Origin: an uncultured Coprococcus sp.
Lineage (GTDB): Bacteria > Bacillota > Clostridia > Lachnospirales > Lachnospiraceae
Assembly (NCBI GenBank): GCA_947626675.1
Contig: CANQTC010000002.1
Coordinates: forward strand, 124,001 to 188,000
Length of the DNA: 64,000 nucleotides
Direction of reading: 5' to 3'
Shown: positions 37,556-46,319 of the stretch, piece after piece
Layout: each line of letters opens with the position of its first letter
Position numbering within the stretch: position 1 is the first letter of the stretch
The notes under the pieces: model-generated
Databases searched by the model: none
Told to the model about the DNA's origin: nothing
What the model saw: only the letters and a program-made list of their open reading frames with translations
Program-made: the position numbers and the translations under genes

Positions 37556-38977
37556 TTAGTCAAATGCCCTTTTATCCTCCCTTAATTCTTTATGGGTTAT
37601 TATCACATAGGCTATCATCATCATTGTTCCTGTGATAATCCATGATACAAGATAGACGCTCATCAACATTCCATAAGTATGATATTTCCGAAAAACTGTA
37701 TACATCCATACAATTCTAAAGCACACAGAACCAAGTATGGTAAGCACTGCCGGAAGCATGGAATGGCCGATTCCTCTAAGCGCTGCCGCCGTAATCTCAT
37801 AAGTTCCCGTCAAAAGCTCCAACAGCATAACATGCTTCATTCGTATCAGTGCATATTTCATTACTTCAGCATCTTTCGTATAGATACCGACAAACATTTC
37901 CCCAAATATCATAAAAACAGCGCTTAATGCCGCCGTAAATAACATACCTTCTATCATGCTGATTCTGACAGCTTTCCGACATCTTTCTTTATTTCCCGCA
38001 CCATAGTTCTGGCTCACAAATGTAACGGCTGCCTGACTGTATGCTGATATAATAAAATAGGTAAAATATTCAAAATTAAGTCCTGTAGAAGAACCCGCAA
38101 TTGCATCCGGTCCAAAACTGTTGATACCACTTTGAATCAGTACATTGGACAAGGAAAAAACAGCAGTCTGAACGGCTGAAGGTGCGCCTATTCTGAATAC
38201 TTTCATTAAATATGGTGCCTTCAGCTTAAGCTTTCTCGGATGAAATCGCAATGGCTCCTCTTCTTTCAGCAATATATAAATAACGATACCGGCACTTACT
38301 GTATTTGCAATTACTGTCGCTACGGCAACACCGGAAACGCCCATTTGAAACACAATTACGAACAGCAGATTCAGACATACATTAACAATTCCCGATATAA
38401 TCAGACAAAACATCGGTCTCTTTGTATCCCCCACGCTCCGCAGTATGGCAGCGCCGAAATTATACAATATAATAACAGGCATCCCGGAAAAATAAATTCT
38501 AAGATAAAGCACTGCCATATCCAGAACATCTTTCGGTGTATCGATTAATATTAATATCGGTTTTGCGATAAACATTCCGATTACAACCATCGCGATTCCG
38601 CATATTACTGCAAATGTCATAACGGTATGTATGATTTCCTGAATTGGTTTCATTTTATGCTGTCCTATATAATTTGCGATAGCAACATTGACGCCGACTG
38701 AAAGCCCTACGAATATATTAACAAAAAGCGCTATAATCGGTGCATTGCTTCCAACTGCCGCAAGCGCCTCACTCCCCGCAAATCTGCCGACTACAGCAAC
38801 ATCCGCCGAATTAAAAAGCTGCTGTAAGATACTGCTTGCCGCAAGCGGAAGTGAAAAAAGCAATATTTTTACTGCCAGCTTTCCATGCAGCATATCCATC
38901 TGGTTTGATTTCCTGTTTTTCGTCTTTTTACTTTCATTTTTATTTTCTTCCTGTATTTTAAATTCTTCTGTTTCCAT
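37556..38977 (-). CDS. MATE family efflux transporter
   Basis: The 473-residue protein has twelve predicted helices in two halves, with the MATE signatures LQQLFNSADVAVVGRFAGSEALAAVG-like N-terminal half and a second half including TFVSQNYGAGNKERCRKAVR. The N-terminal 25 residues are highly charged (EENKNESKKTKNRK). It shares only the family level with the other MATE gene in the window, so the two are not a recent duplication. Substrate unknown. Single-gene transcript between its own promoter (39017-39044) and terminator (37395-37428). Confidence 0.9.
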   Translation of the reverse strand: METEEFKIQEENKNESKKTKNRKSNQMDMLHGKLAVKILLFSLPLAASSILQQLFNSADVAVVGRFAGSEALAAVGSNAPIIALFVNIFVGLSVGVNVAIANYIGQHKMKPIQEIIHTVMTFAVICGIAMVVIGMFIAKPILILIDTPKDVLDMAVLYLRIYFSGMPVIILYNFGAAILRSVGDTKRPMFCLIISGIVNVCLNLLFVIVFQMGVSGVAVATVIANTVSAGIVIYILLKEEEPLRFHPRKLKLKAPYLMKVFRIGAPSAVQTAVFSLSNVLIQSGINSFGPDAIAGSSTGLNFEYFTYFIISAYSQAAVTFVSQNYGAGNKERCRKAVRISMIEGMLFTAALSAVFMIFGEMFVGIYTKDAEVMKYALIRMKHVMLLELLTGTYEITAAALRGIGHSMLPAVLTILGSVCFRIVWMYTVFRKYHTYGMLMSVYLVSWIITGTMMMIAYVIITHKELREDKRAFD

Positions 38978-39016
38978 CCTGCCACATCTCTCACTTTATA
39001 AGTTTTTTACTTATCT

Positions 39017-39044
39017 AGTTTAGCATAAGTTTTTTGATAATCAA
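39017..39044 (-). promoter_or_regulatory. Promoter with TTGATTATCAA palindrome upstream of the MATE gene
   Basis: Minus strand: TTGATT (39044-39039), 16 bases, TGC-TAAACT extended -10 (39022-39017). The -35 lies in the palindrome TTGATTATCAA. A second copy of the 14-base element TTTTTTGATAATCA (plus strand, 39030-39043) occurs at 39072-39085, exactly 42 bases away. A regulator binding both is likely. Confidence 0.55.
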
Positions 39045-39209
39045 TAGTCATAAAGTTTATTTATAAAGTATTTTTTTGATAATCATGAATGAAAATTACA
39101 TGAAAACCTACATTTTATTACATCCATGTTTGATACATATTTTCCTTCTATATAATTTCATTATATTCATGCAAGGATGAATATTATAAAATGCAAACGG
39201 AGGCTTTCC

Positions 39210-40178
39210 ATGATAAATGACAAATATTTATTTAAATCCGAAGAAGAAATCAAAAATTTATATAAAAGTAATCCTATAAATTATAAACAATATTGTTCCA
39301 TGAATCCATCATGGCGAAAACGAATGACAGATTATATGTTAGGCAAGAAAACTATGCCTATTACTTATGACCCATTCTTCAAACTCATTTTCAATCCTGA
39401 TATATACCCTGACAGGTTATCAAGATTAATCAGCAGTATTTTAAATCAACATGTTACAGTTGAAAAAATTCTGCCATCTGAAGAAGTCATGATTGACGGA
39501 GGAGCGCTCCTTGTCATGGATATTGTCATTCGGCTAAATACAGGTTCATTAGCAAATGTAGAAATACAAAAAATTCCTTATTATTTTCCTGCCGAAAGAA
39601 TATCCTGTTACTCCGCCGATTTATTGCTTAGAGAATATAGCAGAATAAAAAATGGATGCATAAATGCTAAAAAAAATTTTACATATTCATACATAAATAG
39701 CGTATATACCATTGTTATCTTTGAAGAAAGCAGCGCCATGTTTAAAGATACTTCATTAAACGGAGCATATTTCCATCATGGCAAAACTGTCTTTGATACA
39801 AGCATCAGTCTCCATATGCTTCAGGAATATTATCTGATTTCCCTTGATGTTTTTAAAAATAAGAAATATACTAAAGATATATGTGAACTTAACGGTTGGC
39901 TCTCGCTATTATCAACAGAGAATATGGATGAAGTCGATGAGGTAATCCGGAACTATCCGTGGACAGAGGAGGTATATAGGCAAATGACAGAATATACAAG
40001 CAACCCCGAAGATGTTTTATACAAATTTTCAGATGCATTAAGAATCCTGGACAGAAATACCGCACAACTAATGGTTGATGAGTACAAGGCAGAAATTGAC
40101 AATATGCGCATGGAAATTGCCGATAAGGACAAAGAAATTGCTGCTTTAAAGAAATTATTGGCGAATCAAAATAATTAA
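39210..40178 (+). CDS. Rpn-family PD-(D/E)XK nuclease / putative transposase-like protein
   Basis: The 322-residue protein matches the Rpn/PDDEXK_2 family, which contains active DNA endonucleases linked to RecA-independent recombination and often mis-named transposases. After a 40-residue lead it has the typical YDPFFKLIF segment, then catalytic strands MDIVIRLNTG and NVEIQK (Asp, Glu-x-Gln). The C-terminus (about 290-322) is a coiled coil. GGAGG lies before the ATG at 39210; the frame is open to 39177. No inverted repeats or target duplication are visible, so there is no sign that it is mobile here. It is bounded by a terminator. Confidence 0.85.
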   Translation: MINDKYLFKSEEEIKNLYKSNPINYKQYCSMNPSWRKRMTDYMLGKKTMPITYDPFFKLIFNPDIYPDRLSRLISSILNQHVTVEKILPSEEVMIDGGALLVMDIVIRLNTGSLANVEIQKIPYYFPAERISCYSADLLLREYSRIKNGCINAKKNFTYSYINSVYTIVIFEESSAMFKDTSLNGAYFHHGKTVFDTSISLHMLQEYYLISLDVFKNKKYTKDICELNGWLSLLSTENMDEVDEVIRNYPWTEEVYRQMTEYTSNPEDVLYKFSDALRILDRNTAQLMVDEYKAEIDNMRMEIADKDKEIAALKKLLANQNN

Positions 40179-40216
40179 CGAACCAAGTACGCTGCATTGC
40201 ATCAATCATATTTGAA

Positions 40217-40259
40217 ATAAGGCAGTTCCCCAAAAGTGAACTGCCTTATCTTTCTTTTT
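40217..40259 (+). terminator. Rho-independent terminator (Rpn gene; may also serve fabF)
   Basis: AATAAGGCAGTTC pairs with GAACTGCCTTATC-side bases over a 9-base loop and is followed by TTTCTTTTT on the plus strand. It abuts the fabF stop, so the same stem can stop minus-strand transcripts too. Confidence 0.85.
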
Positions 40260-41493
40260 ATTCTTCAAATTTTTTCACAAGAATACTTGCATTATGTCCG
40301 CCAAAGCCAAGTGAATTGCTTAAAGCATATCTGATATCTTTATAAACGCCCTCGCCCTTCGTATAATTGAGGTCCATCTCTTCTTCTGTTTCCCGAAGTC
40401 CGACTGTCGGATGGATATAACCGTCTTCTATTGATTTTACGCAGGTAATAAACTCAACAGCGCCTGCTGCTCCAAACAGATGACCAATCATGGATTTTGT
40501 CGAATTAATATTTACATGATAGGCGGCATCACCAAATGCATATTTAATAGCCCTTGTTTCAAATAAATCATTATGATGCGTGCTTGTTCCATGTGCATTG
40601 ATGTAATCTACATCCTGAGGTTTTATACCCGCTTCTTCTATCGCAAGCTTCATGGCACGTCCTGCCCCGCTTCCATCCTCTTTCGGTGACGTAATATGAT
40701 AGGCATCGCAGGTTGAACCATATCCGACAATCTCTGCCAGTATCGCTGCCCCTCTTGCCTGTGCATGTTCAAGCGATTCAAGGATGACAACCCCTGCGCC
40801 TTCTGCAATTACAAATCCGCACCGTTCCTTATCAAACGGTATGGATGCCCTGTCAGGCGCTTCGGCACTTGACAGAGCTGTCATAGATATAAAACCGGAT
40901 ACATTGGTTTCACAAATCGGCGACTCCGCTCCGCCTGCAACCATTACATCCGCTTCACCACATTGGATATACCTGTACGCTTCACCAATCGAATTTGTAC
41001 CGGTTGCACATGCGGTAACAATATCCGTACATTTTCCCTCAAGTCCATACTGTATGGCAACATTTCCGGCAGCCATGTTCGATATCATCATAGGCACCAT
41101 CATGACACTGACTCTGTTCGCCTTACCTTCTACGACCTTTTTGTGTTCTTTCTCAATTGTTGCGACACCGCCAAGCCCATTTCCAATACAAGTTCCTATT
41201 CTGGTTCTGTCTTCCTTTGATAGGTCAAGTCCTGCATTTTTGATGGCTTCGCCCGCAGCAGCAATGGCATATTGGCAAAACGGCTCCATTCTTCTTGCCA
41301 TCTTTGCATCCATATATTCTTTTGCATCGAAATCTTTAACCTCTGCTGCAAGCTTACATTTATAATCCGACACATCAAATTTTGTTATCTCACCAATACC
41401 GACTTTATTTTTCTTAATATTCGCCCAGAATTCTTCTACATTATTTCCAATCGGCGTTACTGCGCCCATACCGGTCACTACTACTCTTTTCAT
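40258..41493 (-). CDS. fabF: Beta-ketoacyl-ACP synthase II
   Basis: The 411-residue condensing enzyme elongates acyl-ACP with malonyl-ACP in type II fatty acid synthesis. The catalytic Cys is in VTACATGTNSIG, and the two His are in NAHGTSTHHND and KSMIGHLFGAAG; the N-terminus is MKRVVVTGMGAVTPIG. GAGG seven bases before the ATG at 41493 sets the start; a GTG lies at 41505. It is separated from acpP-fabD-fabG (48987-51003) by the amino-acid transport genes and has its own promoter (41565-41593). Confidence 0.96.
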   Translation of the reverse strand: MKRVVVTGMGAVTPIGNNVEEFWANIKKNKVGIGEITKFDVSDYKCKLAAEVKDFDAKEYMDAKMARRMEPFCQYAIAAAGEAIKNAGLDLSKEDRTRIGTCIGNGLGGVATIEKEHKKVVEGKANRVSVMMVPMMISNMAAGNVAIQYGLEGKCTDIVTACATGTNSIGEAYRYIQCGEADVMVAGGAESPICETNVSGFISMTALSSAEAPDRASIPFDKERCGFVIAEGAGVVILESLEHAQARGAAILAEIVGYGSTCDAYHITSPKEDGSGAGRAMKLAIEEAGIKPQDVDYINAHGTSTHHNDLFETRAIKYAFGDAAYHVNINSTKSMIGHLFGAAGAVEFITCVKSIEDGYIHPTVGLRETEEEMDLNYTKGEGVYKDIRYALSNSLGFGGHNASILVKKFEE

Positions 41494-41520
41494 GATATAC
41501 CTCACTTATTATCCAATCAT

Positions 41521-41543
41521 CAGGTAAATTCCACAATTACCTG
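41521..41543 (-). promoter_or_regulatory. Inverted repeat in fabF leader (possible operator)
   Basis: CAGGTAA-N9-TTACCTG is a perfect 7-base inverted repeat lying about 15 bases downstream of the expected fabF transcription start and 28 bases upstream of the ATG. It may be an operator or an RNA hairpin; it does not match the FapR or FabT consensus as I know them. Confidence 0.4.
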
Positions 41544-41564
41544 TATCCACCAATAACTTTTTTT

Positions 41565-41593
41565 ATCATACCACATTATGATTTGTATAACAA
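41565..41593 (-). promoter_or_regulatory. fabF promoter
   Basis: Minus strand: TTGTTA (41593-41588), 17-base spacer, TATGAT (41570-41565). Confidence 0.65.
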
Positions 41594-41637
41594 GGAGAAA
41601 TAGTTTTTAAAACTACCTTTTAAAACTGCTTTATATT

Positions 41638-41699
41638 AAAAAAACAGCCGGTTATCAGTACCATTCTGAAATATACAGTCTGGTACCTGTAACCGGCTG
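41638..41699 (-). terminator. Rho-independent terminator of the symporter gene
   Basis: Minus strand CAGCCGGTTA...TAACCGGCTG with an inner GGTACC-side pairing and a run of seven T residues, 40 bases after the symporter stop. Confidence 0.9.
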
Positions 41700-41740
41700 A
41701 ATTTTATTGCATACGTCTGCTGACGAATTTACGGTTTCAT

Positions 41741-43234
41741 TTAATCATCTTCACTTACAGCAGCTTCCTGTTCTGCCTGAATATCATCAAAAGCCGATAA
41801 CATCGGTTTTATCTTCTTTCCATGTATCCGTCTGTCTACATAGTTCTGTGTTACTTTCATAACGACAGGCGAAAGAACTAATACACCAATCAGGTTCGGC
41901 AGCATCATCAGACCATTAAAGGTATCTGAAATATCCCATGCAAGCTGTGCTGAAAGGACTGAACCGCCTAATACCATTGCAACAAAGATAATTCGATATA
42001 CTATTACTGACTTTGTTCCAAACAGATATTCACATGCTTTTGAACCATAATGACTCCAGCCAAGAACAGTTGAATATGCGAATAATAATATAGCAAGAGC
42101 GATAAATGCCGAACCGGCATCACCAAATGTTTTACTGAACGCAAAGCTCATCAGCGAATTGGAATCTACAGCAGCAGCTTCCGCAGTCAGGCTGCCTGTC
42201 GTTAAATCCACAACACCTGAACTTAATATGGTAAGCGCTGTCAGTGTACATACAATGATGGTATCAGCAAATACTTCAAAAATTCCCCACATTCCCTGTC
42301 TGACAGGTTCTTTTACGTTTGAATTTGAATGTACCATAACAGAAGAACCAAGACCTGCCTCGTTTGAAAATACACCTCGTTTAAAGCCCATCTTCATCGC
42401 GGTTGCAATTCCGGCGCCGACAACACCGCCTGCCGCTGATTTCAGCGCAAATGCACCTTTAAAAATCGAAGCAAACACAGCAGGTACAACCGTAACATTT
42501 TTTAATATAATAACAAGTGTTCCTACCAGATAAACAATTACCATAAATGGAACTATCTTTTCTGTTATAACAGCAATTCTTTTAATTCCGCCAAGAACAA
42601 CCGCACCTACAGCAACACACAAAAATATACCGGTTGCAAGCTTTGGTATTCCAAATGCATGTTCTACATTTCCTACCATACTATTTACCTGGCTCATATT
42701 GCCTATACCAAAGGATGCCAGCAAACAGAAGCAGGAAAACAGCAGTGCCAAAATCGCACCTATGTATTTACAGTTTTTCTTTGCGCCAAGTCCGTCACGA
42801 AGATAATACATAGCGCCTCCGCACCACTCGCCTTTTGAATTTTTGCGGCGGTACATAATTCCCAATACATTTTCAGAATAATTCGTCATCATGCCAAAGA
42901 AAGCAATCAGCCACATCCAAAATACCGCTCCCGGCCCACCAACAGCAATCGCACCTGCAACACCTACAATGTTTCCTGTACCTACAGTCGCGGCAAGAGC
43001 TGTACAAAGCGATTGAAACTGTGAAATCGACTTATCATCCGTATGTGAAGTTACATGTTTCTCACCAAAAATCGCACCGATTGTCTTTTTAATCCAGTGT
43101 CCAAAATGACCTATCTGAAAAAATTTTGTAAGCAAAGTCATCAATATGCCCACAAATCCTAAAAGAATAAGCGCCGGCCATCCCCATACCACGTCGTTGA
43201 TGGCTGCGTTAATTTCTGTAATCTTATCAATCAT
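41741..43234 (-). CDS. Sodium/alanine(glycine) symporter, AGCS family
   Basis: The 497-residue membrane protein has about eleven helices and the AGCS signature near residue 80-115 (ALAATVGTGNIVGVAGAIAVGGPGA region) plus SNEAGLGSSVMVHSN near 290. The family imports alanine or glycine with Na+ or H+. AAGGAG precedes the ATG. It is monocistronic, with a long leader of about 315 nt that contains an intrinsic terminator (see 43433-43584), suggesting control by RNA. Confidence 0.93.
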   Translation of the reverse strand: MIDKITEINAAINDVVWGWPALILLGFVGILMTLLTKFFQIGHFGHWIKKTIGAIFGEKHVTSHTDDKSISQFQSLCTALAATVGTGNIVGVAGAIAVGGPGAVFWMWLIAFFGMMTNYSENVLGIMYRRKNSKGEWCGGAMYYLRDGLGAKKNCKYIGAILALLFSCFCLLASFGIGNMSQVNSMVGNVEHAFGIPKLATGIFLCVAVGAVVLGGIKRIAVITEKIVPFMVIVYLVGTLVIILKNVTVVPAVFASIFKGAFALKSAAGGVVGAGIATAMKMGFKRGVFSNEAGLGSSVMVHSNSNVKEPVRQGMWGIFEVFADTIIVCTLTALTILSSGVVDLTTGSLTAEAAAVDSNSLMSFAFSKTFGDAGSAFIALAILLFAYSTVLGWSHYGSKACEYLFGTKSVIVYRIIFVAMVLGGSVLSAQLAWDISDTFNGLMMLPNLIGVLVLSPVVMKVTQNYVDRRIHGKKIKPMLSAFDDIQAEQEAAVSEDD

Positions 43235-43432
43235 CTGTATCTCTCCTTCATTTTTGATTATTTAACAGTTGATTATGAAACAATCTTTTTTTATTTTATT
43301 CTGTATTGTCCCATAATGAACTATAATTATATGAATATATGCAAAACCTACCCATTCCATTCAAAGTTTTCAACAAATCCGTACACTTTTTATTATATCA
43401 ATGCAAATCTCAACGACATTTCCCAAAATAAC

Positions 43433-43584
43433 AAAAAAAGCAGATGAGAACGTGTCCCATCTGCTATAGTATACACCCTCGTTTTCCACTCCATTGTGGT
43501 GTCTGCTCAGCATATAAACGATATCTTATGTATGATATCCCTTCATTTATGATATAAATTATCACATAGACAAATTCTTGTCAA
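43433..43584 (-). promoter_or_regulatory. Promoter plus structured leader with terminator/antiterminator (candidate riboswitch)
   Basis: A promoter TTGACA-17-TAATTT (43584-43556, minus strand) precedes a leader. From about 85 nt after the expected start the RNA forms the stem GCAGATG/CATCTGC (43464-43440) followed by seven U: an intrinsic terminator about 200 nt upstream of the symporter ATG. Upstream, the hexamer AGCAGA (43507-43502) repeats the terminator's 5' arm and can pair instead with its 3' arm UCUGCU, giving an antiterminator. Between them are CCAC/GTGG and ACACC/GGTGT pairings around GGAGTGGAAAACGAGGG. An inverted repeat GACAA-N4-TTGTC overlaps the -35. I cannot match the fold to glycine, T-box or other classes I know. 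The hairpin could alternatively just terminate the upstream gene 43630-44916. Confidence 0.5.
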
Positions 43585-43629
43585 TCCATTCTCTTCAGAA
43601 TTTGTAATAATTTGTAATAATGTTGCCAT

Positions 43630-44916
43630 TTATTTCCTGATATGCTTATATGGCTCAAACATTTTTTTGACAGTTTTTACAACCTGGTTGCTGTCGCCAT
43701 TTTCAATTACCACATCATATTTTCCTTCAACACTCCCGAACGTCACCGTTTTCTCCACGTTTATCATTTTCTTCAGATATGCAGTCATATGCTCTTTTCC
43801 TGCATTTTTGTTATATATCTTTATATAGCAATAGCCTTTATAATCATCTGAAGGATATTTCATAATTTTGAACCGTTCTGTATATCCCTGTTTTAAAAGG
43901 ACTTCATAAAGCCGCTCAATGGTCTCCTTTTTCTCCAAAATCATCAGATAGATTACATCTTCATCCTCCGGAAGCTTTCTTTTTACATAATTACGGTAGG
44001 GCGAGCGCCGCAATTTACGAACAAGATTCTGATAGACCTCATCCTCACTGTCCTGATAATATATAATCAGCATATCGTCAACAATGGCATTTACAAAATA
44101 ATGAATTTCCATACAATCCATAATCGCGGTTATCTGCTGCACACTTTGATTGGATATAACATATGTCTTGATATATCGGTGTTCATTCAAATCATAAAGC
44201 GCTGCTCCATCCATAGAAATGACGGGAAGTTTTAGTCTGATGTCACTCATCACGTCAATAATGGCTGCCGGCGTACGCATTGTAGAAATCGTAAATTTTG
44301 CCCCTTCATCCAATATCCTGTTCAACTCAACTCTTGAATAGTCAGACATATTATCCCGGCCGCTTAAAAGGGTATCATCCAAGCCGGAAATAAATAAGAT
44401 ATCCGTATGCTTTTCTCTTGGAAGGCTGAAACGATTGACGCCCATTCCAACCACAATTCCTATCATGGTATCAAGGAAACGATTCCATACAAATAAATAC
44501 GGATTCTGGTCCTCAATATGATTAACGACAATACTTAAAAATACAACGCAGGAAAAATAGGATGCATTTTTCTTTTTAATACAGACTGTCGTGTAAAGAA
44601 CAACGCCTACCATTAGTGTCATAAAAAGTGCATAAATATATTTATAAAAATGCCATGAATATAATGATATCCCATGCTTTATCAAAAGAACAAACAAACC
44701 ATAGGCCGCCCCTATCAAGGTTCCTATGGTTCTTTGTTTCGCCATTTTCTTTGTGTTGCTCACATATGTCTGTATACACCAAAGCGCCGCCAGATGTGAA
44801 TAGAAAACAATTCCACTGTCCCCTCTGATAAAGGATATCAGATAACAGATTCCTATCGCCGCAACCGACTTCATAATTCTATGCCCAAGCGGCGGCAATA
44901 TATACCTCGCCTTCAT
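43630..44916 (-). CDS. Membrane protein (FUSC/ArAE-like) fused to a degenerate Cof-type HAD domain
   Basis: The 428-residue protein has an N-terminal membrane part with about five helices (15-160), like the aromatic-acid-exporter/FUSC half-domains, and a C-terminal cytoplasmic HAD domain of Cof type (about 170-425). Motif I reads FISGLDDTLL, so the nucleophilic Asp is Gly178; motif II is ISTMRT instead of TGR; and the metal-binding GDxxND motif is replaced (VTFGSVEGKYD). The HAD fold seems kept (VISMDGAALYD) but catalysis is unlikely. It is the last gene of the amino-acid ABC operon, 13 bases after the kinase-like gene. Function unknown; a sensor or regulatory role is inference. Confidence 0.75.
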   Translation of the reverse strand: MKARYILPPLGHRIMKSVAAIGICYLISFIRGDSGIVFYSHLAALWCIQTYVSNTKKMAKQRTIGTLIGAAYGLFVLLIKHGISLYSWHFYKYIYALFMTLMVGVVLYTTVCIKKKNASYFSCVVFLSIVVNHIEDQNPYLFVWNRFLDTMIGIVVGMGVNRFSLPREKHTDILFISGLDDTLLSGRDNMSDYSRVELNRILDEGAKFTISTMRTPAAIIDVMSDIRLKLPVISMDGAALYDLNEHRYIKTYVISNQSVQQITAIMDCMEIHYFVNAIVDDMLIIYYQDSEDEVYQNLVRKLRRSPYRNYVKRKLPEDEDVIYLMILEKKETIERLYEVLLKQGYTERFKIMKYPSDDYKGYCYIKIYNKNAGKEHMTAYLKKMINVEKTVTFGSVEGKYDVVIENGDSNQVVKTVKKMFEPYKHIRK

Positions 44917-44929
44917 CCTGTCTTGCTCC

Positions 44930-45520
44930 TTACCACATACTTTTTACAAGATTCGTAAGCAGCTCCGTCGTTTTTTCAATGCCGAATCTGCTGCTGTCAA
45001 TCATAATATCTTTATTATCAAATACAGAAGTTACTTCAGGACAATATTTTCTCTGGTAATTGGTTCTTGCCGCATCGACTTCCTTAATCATCTTCCGCGC
45101 CGTTTTTTCATCCATAAGCAGCTCATTGATACAATTATCAAGCCTTGCCTGATATGGCGCATAAATATAAATATTCAGACAATTTTCAAAATCCCTTAAT
45201 ATACTATCGGCACATCGTCCTACTATAATACAGGATTTATGTGATGCAATATCCCGTATAATATTTCTCTGTACCGCAAATACTTCATCCTCAAAGCTAT
45301 AAAAGCCCATGCTGAATGGATTTCTTTTTCTCATATAGAAAGCGCCTACTTTTTCTTCTATCTCACTAATAGAAGCAACCGATTGTTCCATTCTTTTTGC
45401 CGTTTCAGCTACAATATCCCTGTCCAGATATTCAATGTCCAGCCTCTCTGATAAACCGGCAGCAATTGTTCTTCCCATGCTTCCAAACTGTCTTGATATC
45501 GTTATGATATACTTTTGCAT
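44930..45520 (-). CDS. Cytidylate kinase-like family protein
   Basis: The 196-residue P-loop protein belongs to the cytidylate-kinase-like group: the N-terminus ITISRQFGSMGRTIA replaces a canonical Walker A, followed by EYLDRDIVAE and the C-terminal helical LID segment (ARKMIKEVDAARTNYQRKY). Its true substrate is not established; in this family nucleotide kinase activity is only presumed. It sits 12 bases after the second permease gene, which suggests joint expression with amino-acid uptake. Confidence 0.85.
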   Translation of the reverse strand: MQKYIITISRQFGSMGRTIAAGLSERLDIEYLDRDIVAETAKRMEQSVASISEIEEKVGAFYMRKRNPFSMGFYSFEDEVFAVQRNIIRDIASHKSCIIVGRCADSILRDFENCLNIYIYAPYQARLDNCINELLMDEKTARKMIKEVDAARTNYQRKYCPEVTSVFDNKDIMIDSSRFGIEKTTELLTNLVKSMW

Positions 45521-45532
45521 ACTTCTCCCTCA

Positions 45533-46294
45533 CTATTCTACAACTCTTGCAACCTTCTTTGTTCTTCCCTGAAGATAACGGACAAAGCAGGATAACGAAA
45601 AATTGATTATAAAATATATAATTGCCGCGCAGCCAAACAGCACAAAAACATCCGACACATTAATCCTTCCTGTACCATTATACATATTAGCTGAACTCAG
45701 CAGTTTTTTCATTCTCGCCATCAGTTCGATTGTAGCCACATTTGCAAGATACGACGAGTCCTTGATTGTTGTAATTACCTGACTAAGAAGCGTTGGTATC
45801 ACATTCTTATATGCCTGCGGCAAAATGATATAAACCATTGTGGAAACCGTATGAAATCCCTGTGAATGACCGGCTTCAAACTGCCCCTGCGGTACTGCAT
45901 TTAAACCACCTCGTATAATTTCGGCGATAACGGAAGATGTAAATAAAATCAATGCCATCGCTGCCTTAAATAACAATTTTGTCTCAACCGACGTAAGACC
46001 GAACAATTGTCTGTTAAAAATCGACGGGCATGGACAAAATACCAGACATATAAAAATCCACAGCAATAGCGGCGTATTCCTGAAAACCTCAATATATATG
46101 GCAGAAAGCGCCTTGAATATCCATGTTTTTTTAGTTGTGCAGTAATTTCTGACAAGCGCTAATACGGAACCAAGCAATATACCGATTACAACAGCTATAA
46201 CAGAAATAACAAATGTAAACATCAATCCTCTTAATAAATATGACCATATTGCAGGATTTCTTAATATAGACAGACTGGCTTCAAACTCGCTCAT
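45533..46294 (-). CDS. Amino acid ABC transporter permease 2
   Basis: The 253-residue permease has about five helices and the conserved polar-amino-acid permease (HisM/GlnP) segment IRGGLNAVPQGQFEAGHSQG followed by YIILPQAYKNVIPTLLSQ, the EAA loop that contacts the ATPase. AGGAGG precedes the ATG. It lies 25 bases after the first permease gene and should form a heterodimeric channel with it. Confidence 0.92.
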   Translation of the reverse strand: MSEFEASLSILRNPAIWSYLLRGLMFTFVISVIAVVIGILLGSVLALVRNYCTTKKTWIFKALSAIYIEVFRNTPLLLWIFICLVFCPCPSIFNRQLFGLTSVETKLLFKAAMALILFTSSVIAEIIRGGLNAVPQGQFEAGHSQGFHTVSTMVYIILPQAYKNVIPTLLSQVITTIKDSSYLANVATIELMARMKKLLSSANMYNGTGRINVSDVFVLFGCAAIIYFIINFSLSCFVRYLQGRTKKVARVVE

Positions 46295-46319
46295 TTTGTT
46301 TTCCTCCTTTTCGTCCGTA

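Noticed and set aside
39210-40178. Insertion sequence
   Set aside because: The product is an Rpn-type nuclease often labelled transposase, but no terminal inverted repeats or flanking target duplications are visible.
41521-41543. FapR or FabT operator in the fabF leader
   Set aside because: The inverted repeat CAGGTAA-N9-TTACCTG does not fit either consensus, so only a generic operator or hairpin is reported.
43433-43520. T-box or glycine riboswitch as identity of the symporter leader
   Set aside because: No AGGGTGGnACCGCG T-box sequence or specifier-loop layout is visible, and the core does not show the glycine aptamer's conserved segments as I know them.
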